Shown here one piece after another: positions 1 to 17,985 of a stretch of DNA of 20,000 nucleotides. Position numbers and translations under genes: made by a program. Source of the DNA: Methanobacterium sp. BAmetb5 (GTDB taxonomy: Archaea > Methanobacteriota > Methanobacteria > Methanobacteriales > Methanobacteriaceae); assembly GCF_003491305.1 (NCBI RefSeq), contig NZ_CP022706.1, positions 1,060,001 to 1,080,000 of the forward strand, written 5' to 3'. The stretch's first letter is position 1; every line of letters starts with the position of its first letter. Under the pieces are notes generated by a model. That model saw nothing but the letters and a program-made list of their open reading frames with translations. It searched no databases and was not told where the DNA came from.

Positions 1-236
<236 letters not shown>

Positions 237-243
237 TTGTTTG

Positions 244-1920
<1,677 letters not shown>

Positions 1921-2057
1921 AGTATCCTCCTCCTATAAAACCTTGATTTCAATTATTCAATCCATTGGTTTATTAATGGCCCTTTTACCAGCGCTTGGTA
2001 GCCAGTTGATAGGTAGTGGTGGTTATTTCAAGCCATTTCCATGTAATTATAATTATG

Positions 2058-2501
2058 TTATTCCAGGTATACCACCGCAGCCAGAGCCACTCCCTGGCTT
2101 TTTACTTTATGACTTTCCTGGGCTATGATAATTTCCCTGATGTCCAGATCCCTCACCTGCATCATGTACTTTACCATGGCTTCTGCTTCCTCCTTGAGGG
2201 TTTCTGGGTCCTGGTTAACCCCGGAGTGTTCCACCACGCATCCAAATTCATCGGAGGTGGCCACAGCCACTACTGCAGTTAATAGATCACCGGGCTGGTC
2301 CGAATGAATACAGGACAGAACACAGTTCACCATTTTACCCTCTTCAATGTGGGGTAGTTCTACAATCTCTGTGTCTCGGGGTAGTATACTGGATACTGGT
2401 ATGAGGTTCACGTCACCGATCCCTGCGTCTAAAAGTGCGTTGTCAAAGGCGTTTAGTCTGGTGGGTCCTTCTGATTTTCCGGATGTTATTGAAACTTTCA
2501 T
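2058..2501 (-). CDS. pdaD: Pyruvoyl-dependent arginine decarboxylase
   Basis: It converts arginine to agmatine, the first step of archaeal polyamine synthesis. The 147-residue proenzyme cleaves itself to make a pyruvoyl cofactor. The processing motif is visible as LIPVSSILP, with Ser37-Ser38 as the predicted scissile pair; by analogy with the Methanocaldococcus enzyme, Ser38 becomes the pyruvoyl group of the larger chain. A conserved C-terminal half with GCVVEHSG and ALAAVVYLE completes the fold. The ATG at 2501 follows AAGTGAT, a partial Shine-Dalgarno match. The gene diverges from that of aIF5A across a 221-base region with a symmetrical TATA element, and speB lies downstream of aIF5A, so the agmatine pathway and a hypusinated factor are neighbours. 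Confidence 0.92.
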   Translation of the reverse strand: MKVSITSGKSEGPTRLNAFDNALLDAGIGDVNLIPVSSILPRDTEIVELPHIEEGKMVNCVLSCIHSDQPGDLLTAVVAVATSDEFGCVVEHSGVNQDPETLKEEAEAMVKYMMQVRDLDIREIIIAQESHKVKSQGVALAAVVYLE

Positions 2502-2516
2502 GGTATCACTTGTAAT

Positions 2517-2601
<85 letters not shown>

Positions 2602-2631
2602 TAGAGTTATTAGAAAGCAGAGTTTATATTA

Positions 2632-2688
<57 letters not shown>

Positions 2689-2722
2689 TAAGATTTATAC
2701 GTATATTACGGAGGTAAATAGC

Positions 2723-3115
<393 letters not shown>

Positions 3116-3263
3116 ATAAATAAATCCCAAGGATTGAAGAGGTTAATCAGAACTTTAGGGGCTGAAAAACTAATCAAAACTTCTCAAGGAACTGATAATA
3201 ACCCGAAATCTTGGATTTATACCTAAATAAAAACTATTTTTAAGATTTATGAGGATTGGATAA

Positions 3264-4139
<876 letters not shown>

Positions 4140-4201
4140 ATCATAACATAATCATTTAATCACTTTGTTAGTTAATTTCTTCCTGATCTCGTCTTTTTCC
4201 A

Positions 4202-4228
4202 GATATTATATAAATATTTATAGATATC
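4202..4228. promoter_or_regulatory. Interrupted palindrome with symmetrical TATA core upstream of the ornithine cyclodeaminase gene
   Basis: A perfect 14-bp palindrome TATAAATATTTATA (4209-4222) is flanked by GATAT and ATATC arms, making a near-symmetrical 27-bp element. It lies 134 bases before the gene at 4362 and is the best TATA candidate in this 222-base region. It resembles the symmetrical TATA element upstream of pdaD. The region also has an 8-bp inverted pair (4262-4269 and 4324-4331). Confidence 0.4.
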
Positions 4229-4356
4229 CCCCCAAATATTTAGAAATGTTAAAATTACAATAAGGATCACTGGTAAAAAATCGTGCTTCCAGGGATATTC
4301 CACCAATGATTGAAATAATAAGAATGATCCTTGGGTTTAGATGAAAATAGGAGGAT

Positions 4357-5588
<1,232 letters not shown>

Positions 5589-5591
<3 letters not shown>

Positions 5592-5639
5592 ATAACGAAA
5601 ACTGTTATCTACTCCCATTTGGGGGGATTAATTTTTTTT
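5589..5639 (+). terminator. Intrinsic-type terminator after the ornithine cyclodeaminase gene
   Basis: An 8-bp perfect stem (TAGATAAC/GTTATCTA, 7-nt loop) starts in the stop codon at 5589. A second small CCC/GGG hairpin follows (5614-5623), then eight consecutive Ts at 5632-5639. A T-run alone can terminate archaeal transcription, so the call is fairly safe. Confidence 0.65.
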
Positions 5640-5655
5640 ATCAAGCTGTTCCCGG

Positions 5656-5671
5656 TGGGAATTAATTCCCA
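5656..5671. promoter_or_regulatory. Perfect 16-bp palindrome upstream of adenine deaminase, possible operator
   Basis: TGGGAATTAATTCCCA is fully self-complementary and lies 58 bases before the adenine deaminase ATG, just upstream of an AT-rich stretch (5671-5685) that could be the TATA box. The position suits a dimeric regulator acting at or next to the promoter. No known archaeal operator is recognised. Confidence 0.4.
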
Positions 5672-5728
5672 TAATTAAATTATTTCAGTAATTGAATATT
5701 ACCACTTAAATCAGTCCAGAGGGATTTT

Positions 5729-7339
<1,611 letters not shown>

Positions 7340-7454
7340 ATTCTGTGAATTTTTATAATTTCCCAGTTATGGGATAAAAATAATCAGTACCAAAATACGG
7401 ATTAATACTGAAATATAGGCACACAGAACTATTATGGGAAGAATGGTGTTTGAA

Positions 7455-8333
<879 letters not shown>

Positions 8334-8374
8334 TTTTATTAATAATTAAATCAAAGAAGGCGGATTTAAGGATT

Positions 8375-8989
<615 letters not shown>

Positions 8990-9058
8990 GGTTTCACCCT
9001 AGTTTTTAAACCAGCTATTTTTTAAAAAACAATTCCCAATGAAGTCATTCCGGCTGAT

Positions 9059-9520
<462 letters not shown>

Positions 9521-9635
9521 CATTAAATCACCATAATCTAAAAACAATATGTGGAATCTTAAAAAATTAATAAAAAGCTTAAAGTAGGGGAATTCTAAAA
9601 CAAAACGAACACCCAAGAGGAATGTTCATTAAATC

Positions 9636-9831
<196 letters not shown>

Positions 9832-9832
9832 G

Positions 9833-9849
9833 GGTAATTACTTATTACC
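9833..9849. promoter_or_regulatory. Imperfect palindrome upstream of guaA glutaminase subunit
   Basis: GGTAAT and ATTACC flank a 5-nt centre. It lies about 40 bases upstream of the TATA-like GATATATTTAA at 9888-9898, in the divergent region between the small membrane protein and the GMP synthase subunit. A further ATTACCA is at 9787-9793. It may be an operator but the half-sites are short. Confidence 0.25.
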
Positions 9850-9887
9850 AATTATACAGTTTTTTTCGAGATTAAGATAGGAATAAA

Positions 9888-9900
9888 GATATATTTAATA
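9888..9900 (+). promoter_or_regulatory. Probable promoter TATA box of the GMP synthase glutaminase subunit
   Basis: The AT-rich GATATATTTAATA would set the transcript start near 9913, giving a 30-nt leader that contains the AAGGGGAT ribosome-binding site used for ATG 9943. Confidence 0.4.
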
Positions 9901-9939
9901 CACAGTAAATGATTTTTAAAGACGAATAAGGGGATAATG

Positions 9940-10509
<570 letters not shown>

Positions 10510-10520
10510 CATCAAATTCT

Positions 10521-10561
10521 AATTTTTTTAAATAAATTTAACCGGGATTAATACTTTTTTT
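10521..10561 (+). terminator. Two T-run terminators after guaAA
   Basis: Runs of seven Ts at 10523-10529 and 10555-10561 follow the stop codon by 13 and 45 bases, typical of archaeal transcription termination. They lie in the short convergent gap before the membrane protein gene. The decamer ATTTAACCGG occurs twice (10536-10545, 10571-10580). Confidence 0.55.
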
Positions 10562-10567
10562 AACTAA

Positions 10568-12313
10568 CTAATTTAACCGGTAATAATAGTAATTTCCATC
10601 CTGTATCCGGGGATAATTTGCCAGTATTTCTGCCCATTGTGGGGAGGGAGGGCCAATGAACATAATGACCACGTGATAACCCGAGAGCCCCTGGGTGTAA
10701 TTTCCAATTTCATCCAGTGATTTAATTTTATACACTCTTTTCATGGAATAGGAGAGTTGCTGGGGTGGATTGATGGGGATTTCAAAATTTGGAGAAAATA
10801 CAAGGTCTGAATACTGGGTATTTTTCTGGATTGATGTTCCCAACACCGCGTAATCCGAATTACCTAGGGGGAATAATTCCCGATAGTGGGGGTGCTCGTT
10901 AGCCAGATAAAAACTGGCAGAAGCGGTACCCACCAGGAAAATCACCAGGAGAATTAAATCAAGTTTCAGGAGTTTATTCACGTTCATTTTTCCTAACAAT
11001 CTCCCTTTAAAGGTTAGAGAAATTTTTAGGTGATTTTTAATAATGTGATTTTTAACCAGAAGGTACCAGGAAACTGGTGCCAGTACAAAGGGTATGGTGG
11101 CTAAAGGCACTGATAATTTAAGTACGGAGAAATCATGGAGCAGAGTATGGTTTTTAAAGAGAATTAACTGTAAAATACTGGGCAAAAATAGCATGGCCAT
11201 GAGGGCAGCTATTTTTTTAATTCTGAAATCTGTATTCTGGGTAATGAATCTCTCCCTTAAAACATATAAAAAAAGGAAAGTCATGGTAATTAAGGAAAAA
11301 CACAGAGCATAAAATCCTATTTCTCCGTATCCTGATGTAATATACTGATAGAATGAAATTAACCCATTGTTAACTGTAGCCGAACTATCAGATGAGATTC
11401 CGACTCTGAATAATACCTTGCTGAGCACGGTGCCCGTTAAACCCCATGAGTAAACCTGGATGACGAAGAATGCAAGAGCAATGAAGGGAACTATCCAGAA
11501 CTTAAGGTTGTCCTTCAGGGAATGGGCAAGGTTTTCCCGGCTGAAACAGATTTTACCCTCAAGAATACGCTTAAGATACACAGTTAGGGCAATTAAAACA
11601 AATAACCAATCGGTTAAAAATCCATAGAATAGGATGAGGTTCTGGGTTACTCCTAAAAATCGGGAATATTTCCCGTTATAGCTATCTTGGATTATTTCCA
11701 GTAGAATGTACGCAACAAATGGTAAAATAACGGCCTGATCAGCAAAGAATACATTTTGATGCCAGTATAACGGTCCAGGGAGTAATAATTCCATAAATAT
11801 GGGCACAGTGGCAAAAAGGAAAGAATTCACTGGATCAATTTTTATCTGTCTTAGGAAAATGAAGATAAGAATTGACAGGAAAAAGGCGATTAAAAAGTGG
11901 TTTAGAAGATTATAGTCCATTAATAATGCGGCATCTGGTTCGGTGGCGGTTAATTCACCGATGACGTACAGAGGTATGATACATCCCGGCAGATAGTTGA
12001 CGTAGGGTTGTCTGCTGAGGGTGTCCGGAAATTCTATAGATGATGGATTTTCCAGCAGGGTAAATCCCAAGTTAAGGGGGCCATCACGGTACCAGTTCTT
12101 GGCGAACTTAAGGGTACTTCCACTCAGCCACTGGTGGTGGCCAGAGGAAAGTTCACCATGCCAGGGTTCCCTGATATCCACGGTGTACTGGAAGACCAGG
12201 AGGTTAATGCTGAATAAAAGAAAAACAAAAATTATCGCCAGGATCTGTTCTCCCTTCCCATCTTCAAGTGTCATAACTATCAAACTTACGGGTGTAAAGA
12301 TGGCAATTTCCAT
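10568..12313 (-). CDS. Multi-pass membrane protein, possibly a GT-C (PMT/GT39-like) glycosyltransferase
   Basis: The 581-residue protein has about ten or eleven hydrophobic segments (first at about 22-44, last near 445-470) and a soluble C-terminal tail of about 110 residues. The loop after the first helix (about 45-105) is long and polar with HGELSSGHH, a place where GT-C enzymes carry acidic catalytic residues. A WHQNVFFADQA segment in a later loop also recalls this fold. This architecture suggests transfer of sugar from a lipid donor on the outer face of the membrane, but no diagnostic motif is certain. ATG 12313 follows GGGGTAG at short spacing; ATG 12274 is an alternative. The gene separates the two GMP synthase subunits and runs opposite to both, as expected of an insertion. 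Confidence 0.55.
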   Translation of the reverse strand: MEIAIFTPVSLIVMTLEDGKGEQILAIIFVFLLFSINLLVFQYTVDIREPWHGELSSGHHQWLSGSTLKFAKNWYRDGPLNLGFTLLENPSSIEFPDTLSRQPYVNYLPGCIIPLYVIGELTATEPDAALLMDYNLLNHFLIAFFLSILIFIFLRQIKIDPVNSFLFATVPIFMELLLPGPLYWHQNVFFADQAVILPFVAYILLEIIQDSYNGKYSRFLGVTQNLILFYGFLTDWLFVLIALTVYLKRILEGKICFSRENLAHSLKDNLKFWIVPFIALAFFVIQVYSWGLTGTVLSKVLFRVGISSDSSATVNNGLISFYQYITSGYGEIGFYALCFSLITMTFLFLYVLRERFITQNTDFRIKKIAALMAMLFLPSILQLILFKNHTLLHDFSVLKLSVPLATIPFVLAPVSWYLLVKNHIIKNHLKISLTFKGRLLGKMNVNKLLKLDLILLVIFLVGTASASFYLANEHPHYRELFPLGNSDYAVLGTSIQKNTQYSDLVFSPNFEIPINPPQQLSYSMKRVYKIKSLDEIGNYTQGLSGYHVVIMFIGPPSPQWAEILANYPRIQDGNYYYYRLN

Positions 12314-12490
12314 CTACCCCATTAACTTATATGGGATTTATTATTTTTACAGTTCATGCCTACCACCAGTACTTTAAAAAAATAAATGAAATAGAATTTT
12401 AAAAGATCAAGGTTAGTTGTTTAACTTCAAAGTTCAAAATGATATTAAATATCCCGAACACATATACATAAAACACGAAAATGAGATAGG

Positions 12491-12526
12491 AAATAATCAC
12501 TATCTAAGAAAATAATCACTATCTAA
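12491..12526 (+). repeat. Two exact 17-bp direct repeats upstream of guaAB
   Basis: AAATAATCACTATCTAA occurs at 12491-12507 and again at 12510-12526, a period of 19 bp (close to two helical turns). An AGATAG at 12484-12489 makes an inverted match with the CTATCT inside the first copy. The array abuts a possible TATA box (12525-12533), so it could bind a regulator of GMP synthase. Confidence 0.6.
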
Positions 12527-12567
12527 ATATACTGGAGACTGCAATTATTGGAATTGTAATTGTAGTT

Positions 12568-12582
12568 TAATGAACTTCATTA
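12568..12582 (+). promoter_or_regulatory. Inverted repeat in the guaAB leader
   Basis: TAATGAA and TTCATTA flank a single C. If transcription starts near 12555 this lies in the leader. The one-base loop makes a DNA site more likely than an RNA hairpin. Confidence 0.3.
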
Positions 12583-12599
12583 GTAAGGAAAGACATTAT

Positions 12600-13547
<948 letters not shown>

Positions 13548-13580
13548 TTATCCATATAAAAACTTATTTTGACCCAATAA

Positions 13581-13619
13581 AACCCCTTTTGATTTTTCAG
13601 GGTTCTTTTTATTATTTTT
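13581..13619 (+). terminator. Hairpin and T-rich terminator after guaAB
   Basis: AACCC (13581-13585) pairs with GGGTT (13600-13604), followed directly by a T5 run (13606-13610) and a second one at 13615-13619. Confidence 0.6.
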
Positions 13620-13648
13620 ATCCATACCGGGACCAACGCCCAGATAAG

Positions 13649-13656
13649 TTTATAAG
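13649..13656 (+). promoter_or_regulatory. Probable TATA box of the small GTPase-like gene
   Basis: TTTATAAG, 56 bases before ATG 13712. The predicted transcript start, about 25 bases downstream, falls at the hairpin at 13678. Confidence 0.45.
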
Positions 13657-13677
13657 TTAAGATACCAAACATTTGAT

Positions 13678-13693
13678 CGGAAGTATGCTTCCG
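13678..13693 (+). other. Stable hairpin at the predicted 5' end of the small GTPase-like mRNA
   Basis: CGGAAG and CTTCCG form a perfect 6-bp stem with a 4-nt loop, 7 bases before the AGGTGAT ribosome-binding site at 13702-13708. By the TATA position the transcript would begin at or near this stem. Confidence 0.45.
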
Positions 13694-13711
13694 TATTCCT
13701 TAGGTGATGTT

Positions 13712-14179
13712 ATGGAAACCAAAAAAATTTTAGTGTTAGGAGACTCAGATGCGGGTAAAAGGACCGCCCTGAAACATATCTGCAATAATCTGGTAGAAAC
13801 TGAGGCTGCAAGTTATGGAAAAAGTATTATAAACCATAAAAAGCTCCAAATATTCAGTCCATCCAGTGCAGGGAGATTCCGTTTCATGAAAGACATCTTA
13901 TCTAAAAATATGGACGGAGCTATTATAATTATTGACAATACCCAGGGAGTTACCTCCAGCTGTGAAGAGATGATAGATTTTGTGGAAGATAAGGGTGTTC
14001 CTTATCTCATATTTGCCAACAAACAAGATTTAAACAACAGTCCCCTGTACATCAATTATCCTGACATTTATATACTGCCCACTGAGGCAATATCCGGTAA
14101 AGGGGTTTTAGAGGGTTTAAACAGGTTGTTAAAGCTGATGGAAAGTGAACCAGTTAAGATCCCTACCATTAGCTACTGA
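13712..14179 (+). CDS. Small Ras-like GTPase-family protein with eroded catalytic motifs
   Basis: The 155-residue protein follows the plan of prokaryotic Ras-like G proteins of the COG2229 kind. In order: KKILVLGDSDAGKRTA as the P-loop, a switch II region FSPSSAGRFRF where the family usually has FGTPGQERF, MDGAIIIIDNT, an intact base-specificity motif NKQD, and a G5-like EAIS. Three key points have changed: Arg replaces the Ser/Thr after the P-loop Lys (Mg ligand), the switch II Gly is Ser, and the Gln-equivalent is Ala. Nucleotide might still bind, but hydrolysis is doubtful. An ATG at 13673 is rejected because it lies in the hairpin and lacks a ribosome-binding site; AGGTGAT is ideally placed for ATG 13712. 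The next gene is a longer paralogue. Confidence 0.72.
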   Translation: METKKILVLGDSDAGKRTALKHICNNLVETEAASYGKSIINHKKLQIFSPSSAGRFRFMKDILSKNMDGAIIIIDNTQGVTSSCEEMIDFVEDKGVPYLIFANKQDLNNSPLYINYPDIYILPTEAISGKGVLEGLNRLLKLMESEPVKIPTISY

Positions 14180-14183
14180 AAAT

Positions 14184-14207
14184 AAGGAATTACTTTGATT
14201 TTTCCTT
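14184..14207 (+). terminator. Weak hairpin after the small GTPase-like gene
   Basis: AAGGAA and TTCCTT can form a 6-bp stem with a 12-nt T-rich loop, five bases after the stop codon. There is no long T-run behind it, so it may be only a partial terminator or mRNA end. Confidence 0.25.
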
Positions 14208-14280
14208 TGTTTAATCCCCATATTGATAAACGAGGACTAAATCAATTAAAACATCATAATATTAGAAATAGCGTTAGAAA

Positions 14281-14318
14281 CTTACCTATTTTCGTGTAAT
14301 TATCATCAGGTAAGGTGA
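14281..14318 (+). promoter_or_regulatory. Leader hairpin overlapping the ribosome-binding site of the PII-fusion gene
   Basis: CTTACCT (14281-14287) is perfectly complementary to AGGTAAG (14308-14314). The right arm overlaps the ribosome-binding site AAGGTGA (14312-14318) that serves the TTG start at 14325. When paired it would hide part of that site. Confidence 0.4.
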
Positions 14319-14324
14319 CTTAAA

Positions 14325-15242
<918 letters not shown>

Positions 15243-15528
15243 ATAGATAGGGGTTAACAGACTTTAATAACCGACTTATAATCCATTACAATCTAAAATT
15301 CATGATAGGATTATTTATCGAATTGATTTATTTCTGATTTTATTTTATTCCTGCTTATTTTTTTATTAACTTATTTTAAGACCATATTTTTCTTATTCAT
15401 GGGTTTAAATACGAGCCCAAGATAAACTATTCTTGTTGTGATCTTTGAATTTTTTACCCGGCCATGTTTTTGAATGAATAATTATAATATTCAGTGTCCA
15501 TAAAATTATTATAGATTTTTATTAATTC
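15243..15528 (+). promoter_or_regulatory. AT-rich intergenic region: T-run terminator and kinase promoter
   Basis: This 286-base gap holds no credible gene. T7 at 15358-15364 after a T-rich tract is a likely terminator for the PII-fusion gene. Two TATA candidates for the kinase follow: GTTTAAATACG near 15402 and AATTATAATATT near 15479; the latter would give a leader of about 15 nt. Confidence 0.4.
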
Positions 15529-17241
15529 ATGCCTGGAATGACCACCATGAATGATGAAGAAAAATCTGAAAAACAATTGGTTACTGAAATAAAAAAACAT
15601 AGAAAACTTTATTCTGAATTAGAAGGCCATATGGCTGATTTTAATTTGATGAAACCTGAAAATAAACCCTTTCAGGATGCATTGAAATTTTTATCCCCCC
15701 TGTTAGTGGAACTGCTGAGCCTGACCACCGTGGAGGATATTTATGATTTTGTCCGGGAAAAACTTCAGGAACTGGTAAAAGATGCATACATTATTATTTC
15801 TACTTACGATGAACAATCTGAAAGTTTAAAAGTCCTGGATATGATCGGAATCACCCCTAGAATGTTAGAACTGGCCACAACATTAATCGGAGTCAAAACA
15901 AAGGATTTTAACCTTCCCCAAGATACTCTGGATGAAAAATCCAAAAATTTCATGTCCAGCGGTAAATTAAAGCAGTTAGATGAGGGTCTTTACTACATCA
16001 GTGGGGGAAGACTATCTCGTGAAAAATACAAACTGATTGAAGAGGCCTTTGGTGTTGATAAAACTTATGTGATGGGATTTTCATTTAAAGGGCAGCTTTT
16101 TGGTAGTGTGATTATAGTTACCAAAAAAGGGGGTAAACCCCTGAACATCAGCACGGTGGAAACCATACTTAACATATTTTCCGCGGTTTTACAGAATAAA
16201 ATTGCCGAAAAAGAAGTTAAAAAAAGGGAAAAACTGTTAAGTCTGGTCACCGACAATATGCTGAACGTAGTAGGGCAAATTGACGCTGGAGGAACTTTCC
16301 AGTATATCAGCCCTTCCATAAAAACTGTTCTGGGTTATGAACCCCGGGAAATCCTGGGTGAAAGTGTATTTAAACTCATCAACTTAACCCATCCCCAGGA
16401 TCAAATCAAGGTCAGTTCCACCTTCATGGAATCCACGGTCTCTTATCTACCGGGAGGAGTTCAGCACCGATTCAAACATGCCGATGGACATTATTTGTGG
16501 GTTGAATCCTTAGGAAACCCTTTATTTGATGAAAGAGGCCAGTATCAAGGAGTGGTGTTCAGTATGACCAATATAGACTCGGTGAAGGTTGCTGAAGAGA
16601 ATTTGAGAACATCACTACAAGAGAAAGAACTTCTTCTGCGTGAACTGCACCACCGGGTTAAAAATAACATGCAAATCATATCCAGCCTTCTTAGCCTGCA
16701 GAGTCAACATATTAAAGATGATAGGGACCTTAAAATTTTTGAAAGCAGTCAAAACCGGGTTAAAACCATGGCCCTAATTCATGAAGAGATTTACAGTTCC
16801 CAGAATTTTACACACATCAATCTGCACGATTATCTCCGCAACATTACCAAGGAACTATTAACCTTCCACATAGGAGATCCCCGCAGGGTGAAACTTACGT
16901 TTAATGTGGAGGATGTTAAAATGGAAATGGAAACTGCCATCCCATTGGGGCTTCTGGTTAACGAAATTGTGGCTAATTCAGTTGTCCATGCCTTCCCTAA
17001 CAACCGGAAAGGAGAGATAAAAGTCGCACTACAACGGGAAGGTGATGAGTTCACCCTACGAATAAGTGACGATGGTGTGGGAATCCCGGATAATGTTGAA
17101 TTTGAAAAGGCAGAAACTCTAGGATTTCAACTCATAAAAAACTTGGCCAAACAATTAGATGGCCAGTTGGAGTTACAAAAGGATAATGGAACCATTTTCA
17201 CCCTTAAGTTCAAGGAATTGGATTATAAAAAAAGGTTTTAA
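15529..17241 (+). CDS. Soluble hybrid-sensor histidine kinase: GAF-like, PAS, HisKA_2 and HATPase domains
   Basis: The 570-residue protein has no membrane segment, so it senses an internal signal. Order: a charged, coiled-coil-like start (about 8-40), a GAF-like domain (about 50-225), a PAS domain (about 240-355, with QYISPSIKTVLGY and a HRFKHADGHYLWVE core), then a HisKA_2 dimerisation helix with RELHHRVKNNMQI (371-383), the phosphoacceptor being one of His374/375, and a HATPase domain with the N-box NEIVANSVVHA (478-488), DDGVGIP (514-520) and LGFQLIKNLA. The catalytic residues look complete. This kinase class is common in methanogens. No receiver-domain gene is in the window, so its partner is elsewhere. 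ATGs at 15529, 15538 and 15547 are all in frame; none has a good ribosome-binding site, so the start is unsure by a few residues. Confidence 0.88.
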   Translation: MPGMTTMNDEEKSEKQLVTEIKKHRKLYSELEGHMADFNLMKPENKPFQDALKFLSPLLVELLSLTTVEDIYDFVREKLQELVKDAYIIISTYDEQSESLKVLDMIGITPRMLELATTLIGVKTKDFNLPQDTLDEKSKNFMSSGKLKQLDEGLYYISGGRLSREKYKLIEEAFGVDKTYVMGFSFKGQLFGSVIIVTKKGGKPLNISTVETILNIFSAVLQNKIAEKEVKKREKLLSLVTDNMLNVVGQIDAGGTFQYISPSIKTVLGYEPREILGESVFKLINLTHPQDQIKVSSTFMESTVSYLPGGVQHRFKHADGHYLWVESLGNPLFDERGQYQGVVFSMTNIDSVKVAEENLRTSLQEKELLLRELHHRVKNNMQIISSLLSLQSQHIKDDRDLKIFESSQNRVKTMALIHEEIYSSQNFTHINLHDYLRNITKELLTFHIGDPRRVKLTFNVEDVKMEMETAIPLGLLVNEIVANSVVHAFPNNRKGEIKVALQREGDEFTLRISDDGVGIPDNVEFEKAETLGFQLIKNLAKQLDGQLELQKDNGTIFTLKFKELDYKKRF

Positions 17242-17333
17242 ATTAAACTGCCCATTTAGATAGTACCTTAATTTTACATTAGATCATTGCCTATTAACTT
17301 AACCCACAGGAAGGTGTTACACTGGATAATGAA

Positions 17334-17975
17334 ATGGATTCTCATCAGGAAAGATACTGGGATGGTGTTGCCGAGGAGAAAGAATTTCCCACCCCCTTTT
17401 TATTGAAGGAGTTTAAAAGGCACACTCCCTTTGAAAGGAGTATATTGGATGTGGGCTGTGGTTACGGTAGAACTTTAGAAAAACTCCATAAAAATGGTTT
17501 TAATAATTTAACTGGAGTGGATTTCTCGGGAAAAATGATAAAAAGAGGTTTAAAGTTGCACCCCTACCTGAACCTCCTTAAGAATGAGGGGGATGACCTG
17601 CCCTTTTCCGATAAATCTTTTGATGCTGCACTCCTCATTGGAGTCTTGACCAGTAACATCCACAGCCAGAAACAGGAAAACATAATTTCAGAGATTACCC
17701 GAGTTTTAAAGGATAAAGGTATACTGTACATCAGTGATTTTCTCTTGAACCATGACGAGAGAAACCTGCAGCGTTATAGGAAATATGAAAATAAATATGG
17801 AATCTATGGAATTTTTGAACTTCCGGAAGGGGCAGTTTTAAGACACCATACTTTGGAACACATTTTAAAACTAACTGAAAATTATAACAATCTATACCGG
17901 GAAAAAACCGTTTTTAAGACCATGAATGGTCATGAATCCAATGGGTTTTATTATATTGGTCAAAAAAATCCTTGA
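17334..17975 (+). CDS. Class I SAM-dependent methyltransferase
   Basis: The 213-residue protein has a Methyltransf_11-type Rossmann core: motif I ILDVGCGYGRT (37-47), the acidic GVDFSGKM (61-68), DDLPFSDKSFDAAL (87-100) and a LKDKGILYISDF strand (about 126-137). The substrate is unknown; the C-terminal third carries RYRKYENKYG and a His/Glu-rich segment probably shaping the acceptor site. ATG 17334 is the first ATG, but the best ribosome-binding site, GGAAGGTG (17309-17316), is 17 nt away and only 5 nt from an in-frame CTG at 17322, which would add four residues (start LDNE). It lies 92 bases after the kinase gene and ends 10 bases from the convergent HEAT-repeat gene. Confidence 0.82.
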   Translation: MDSHQERYWDGVAEEKEFPTPFLLKEFKRHTPFERSILDVGCGYGRTLEKLHKNGFNNLTGVDFSGKMIKRGLKLHPYLNLLKNEGDDLPFSDKSFDAALLIGVLTSNIHSQKQENIISEITRVLKDKGILYISDFLLNHDERNLQRYRKYENKYGIYGIFELPEGAVLRHHTLEHILKLTENYNNLYREKTVFKTMNGHESNGFYYIGQKNP

Positions 17976-17985
17976 AGACGACACA

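Noticed and set aside
1986..2000. TACCA/TGGTA hairpin between pdaD and the phosphatase gene as a terminator
   Set aside because: The stem is only 5 bp and no T-run follows on the minus strand.
7434..7454. Upstream ATGs for the UPF0282 gene
   Set aside because: No ribosome-binding site, and the extra residues lie before the conserved family start.
9521..9616. N-terminal extension of the DUF2124 frame by about 32 hydrophobic residues
   Set aside because: It translates AT-rich promoter DNA, has no ribosome-binding site at 9616, and GGTGAT sits correctly before the internal ATG pair at 9523/9520.
10536..10580. Direct repeat ATTTAACCGG as a target-site duplication around the membrane protein gene
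   Set aside because: Both copies lie on the same side of the gene (at its 3' end), so they do not flank an insertion; no copy was seen beyond 12313.
13673..13711. Upstream ATG for the small G protein gene
   Set aside because: It overlaps the leader hairpin and the predicted transcript start; the ideal AGGTGAT serves ATG 13712, which also gives the normal family N-terminus.
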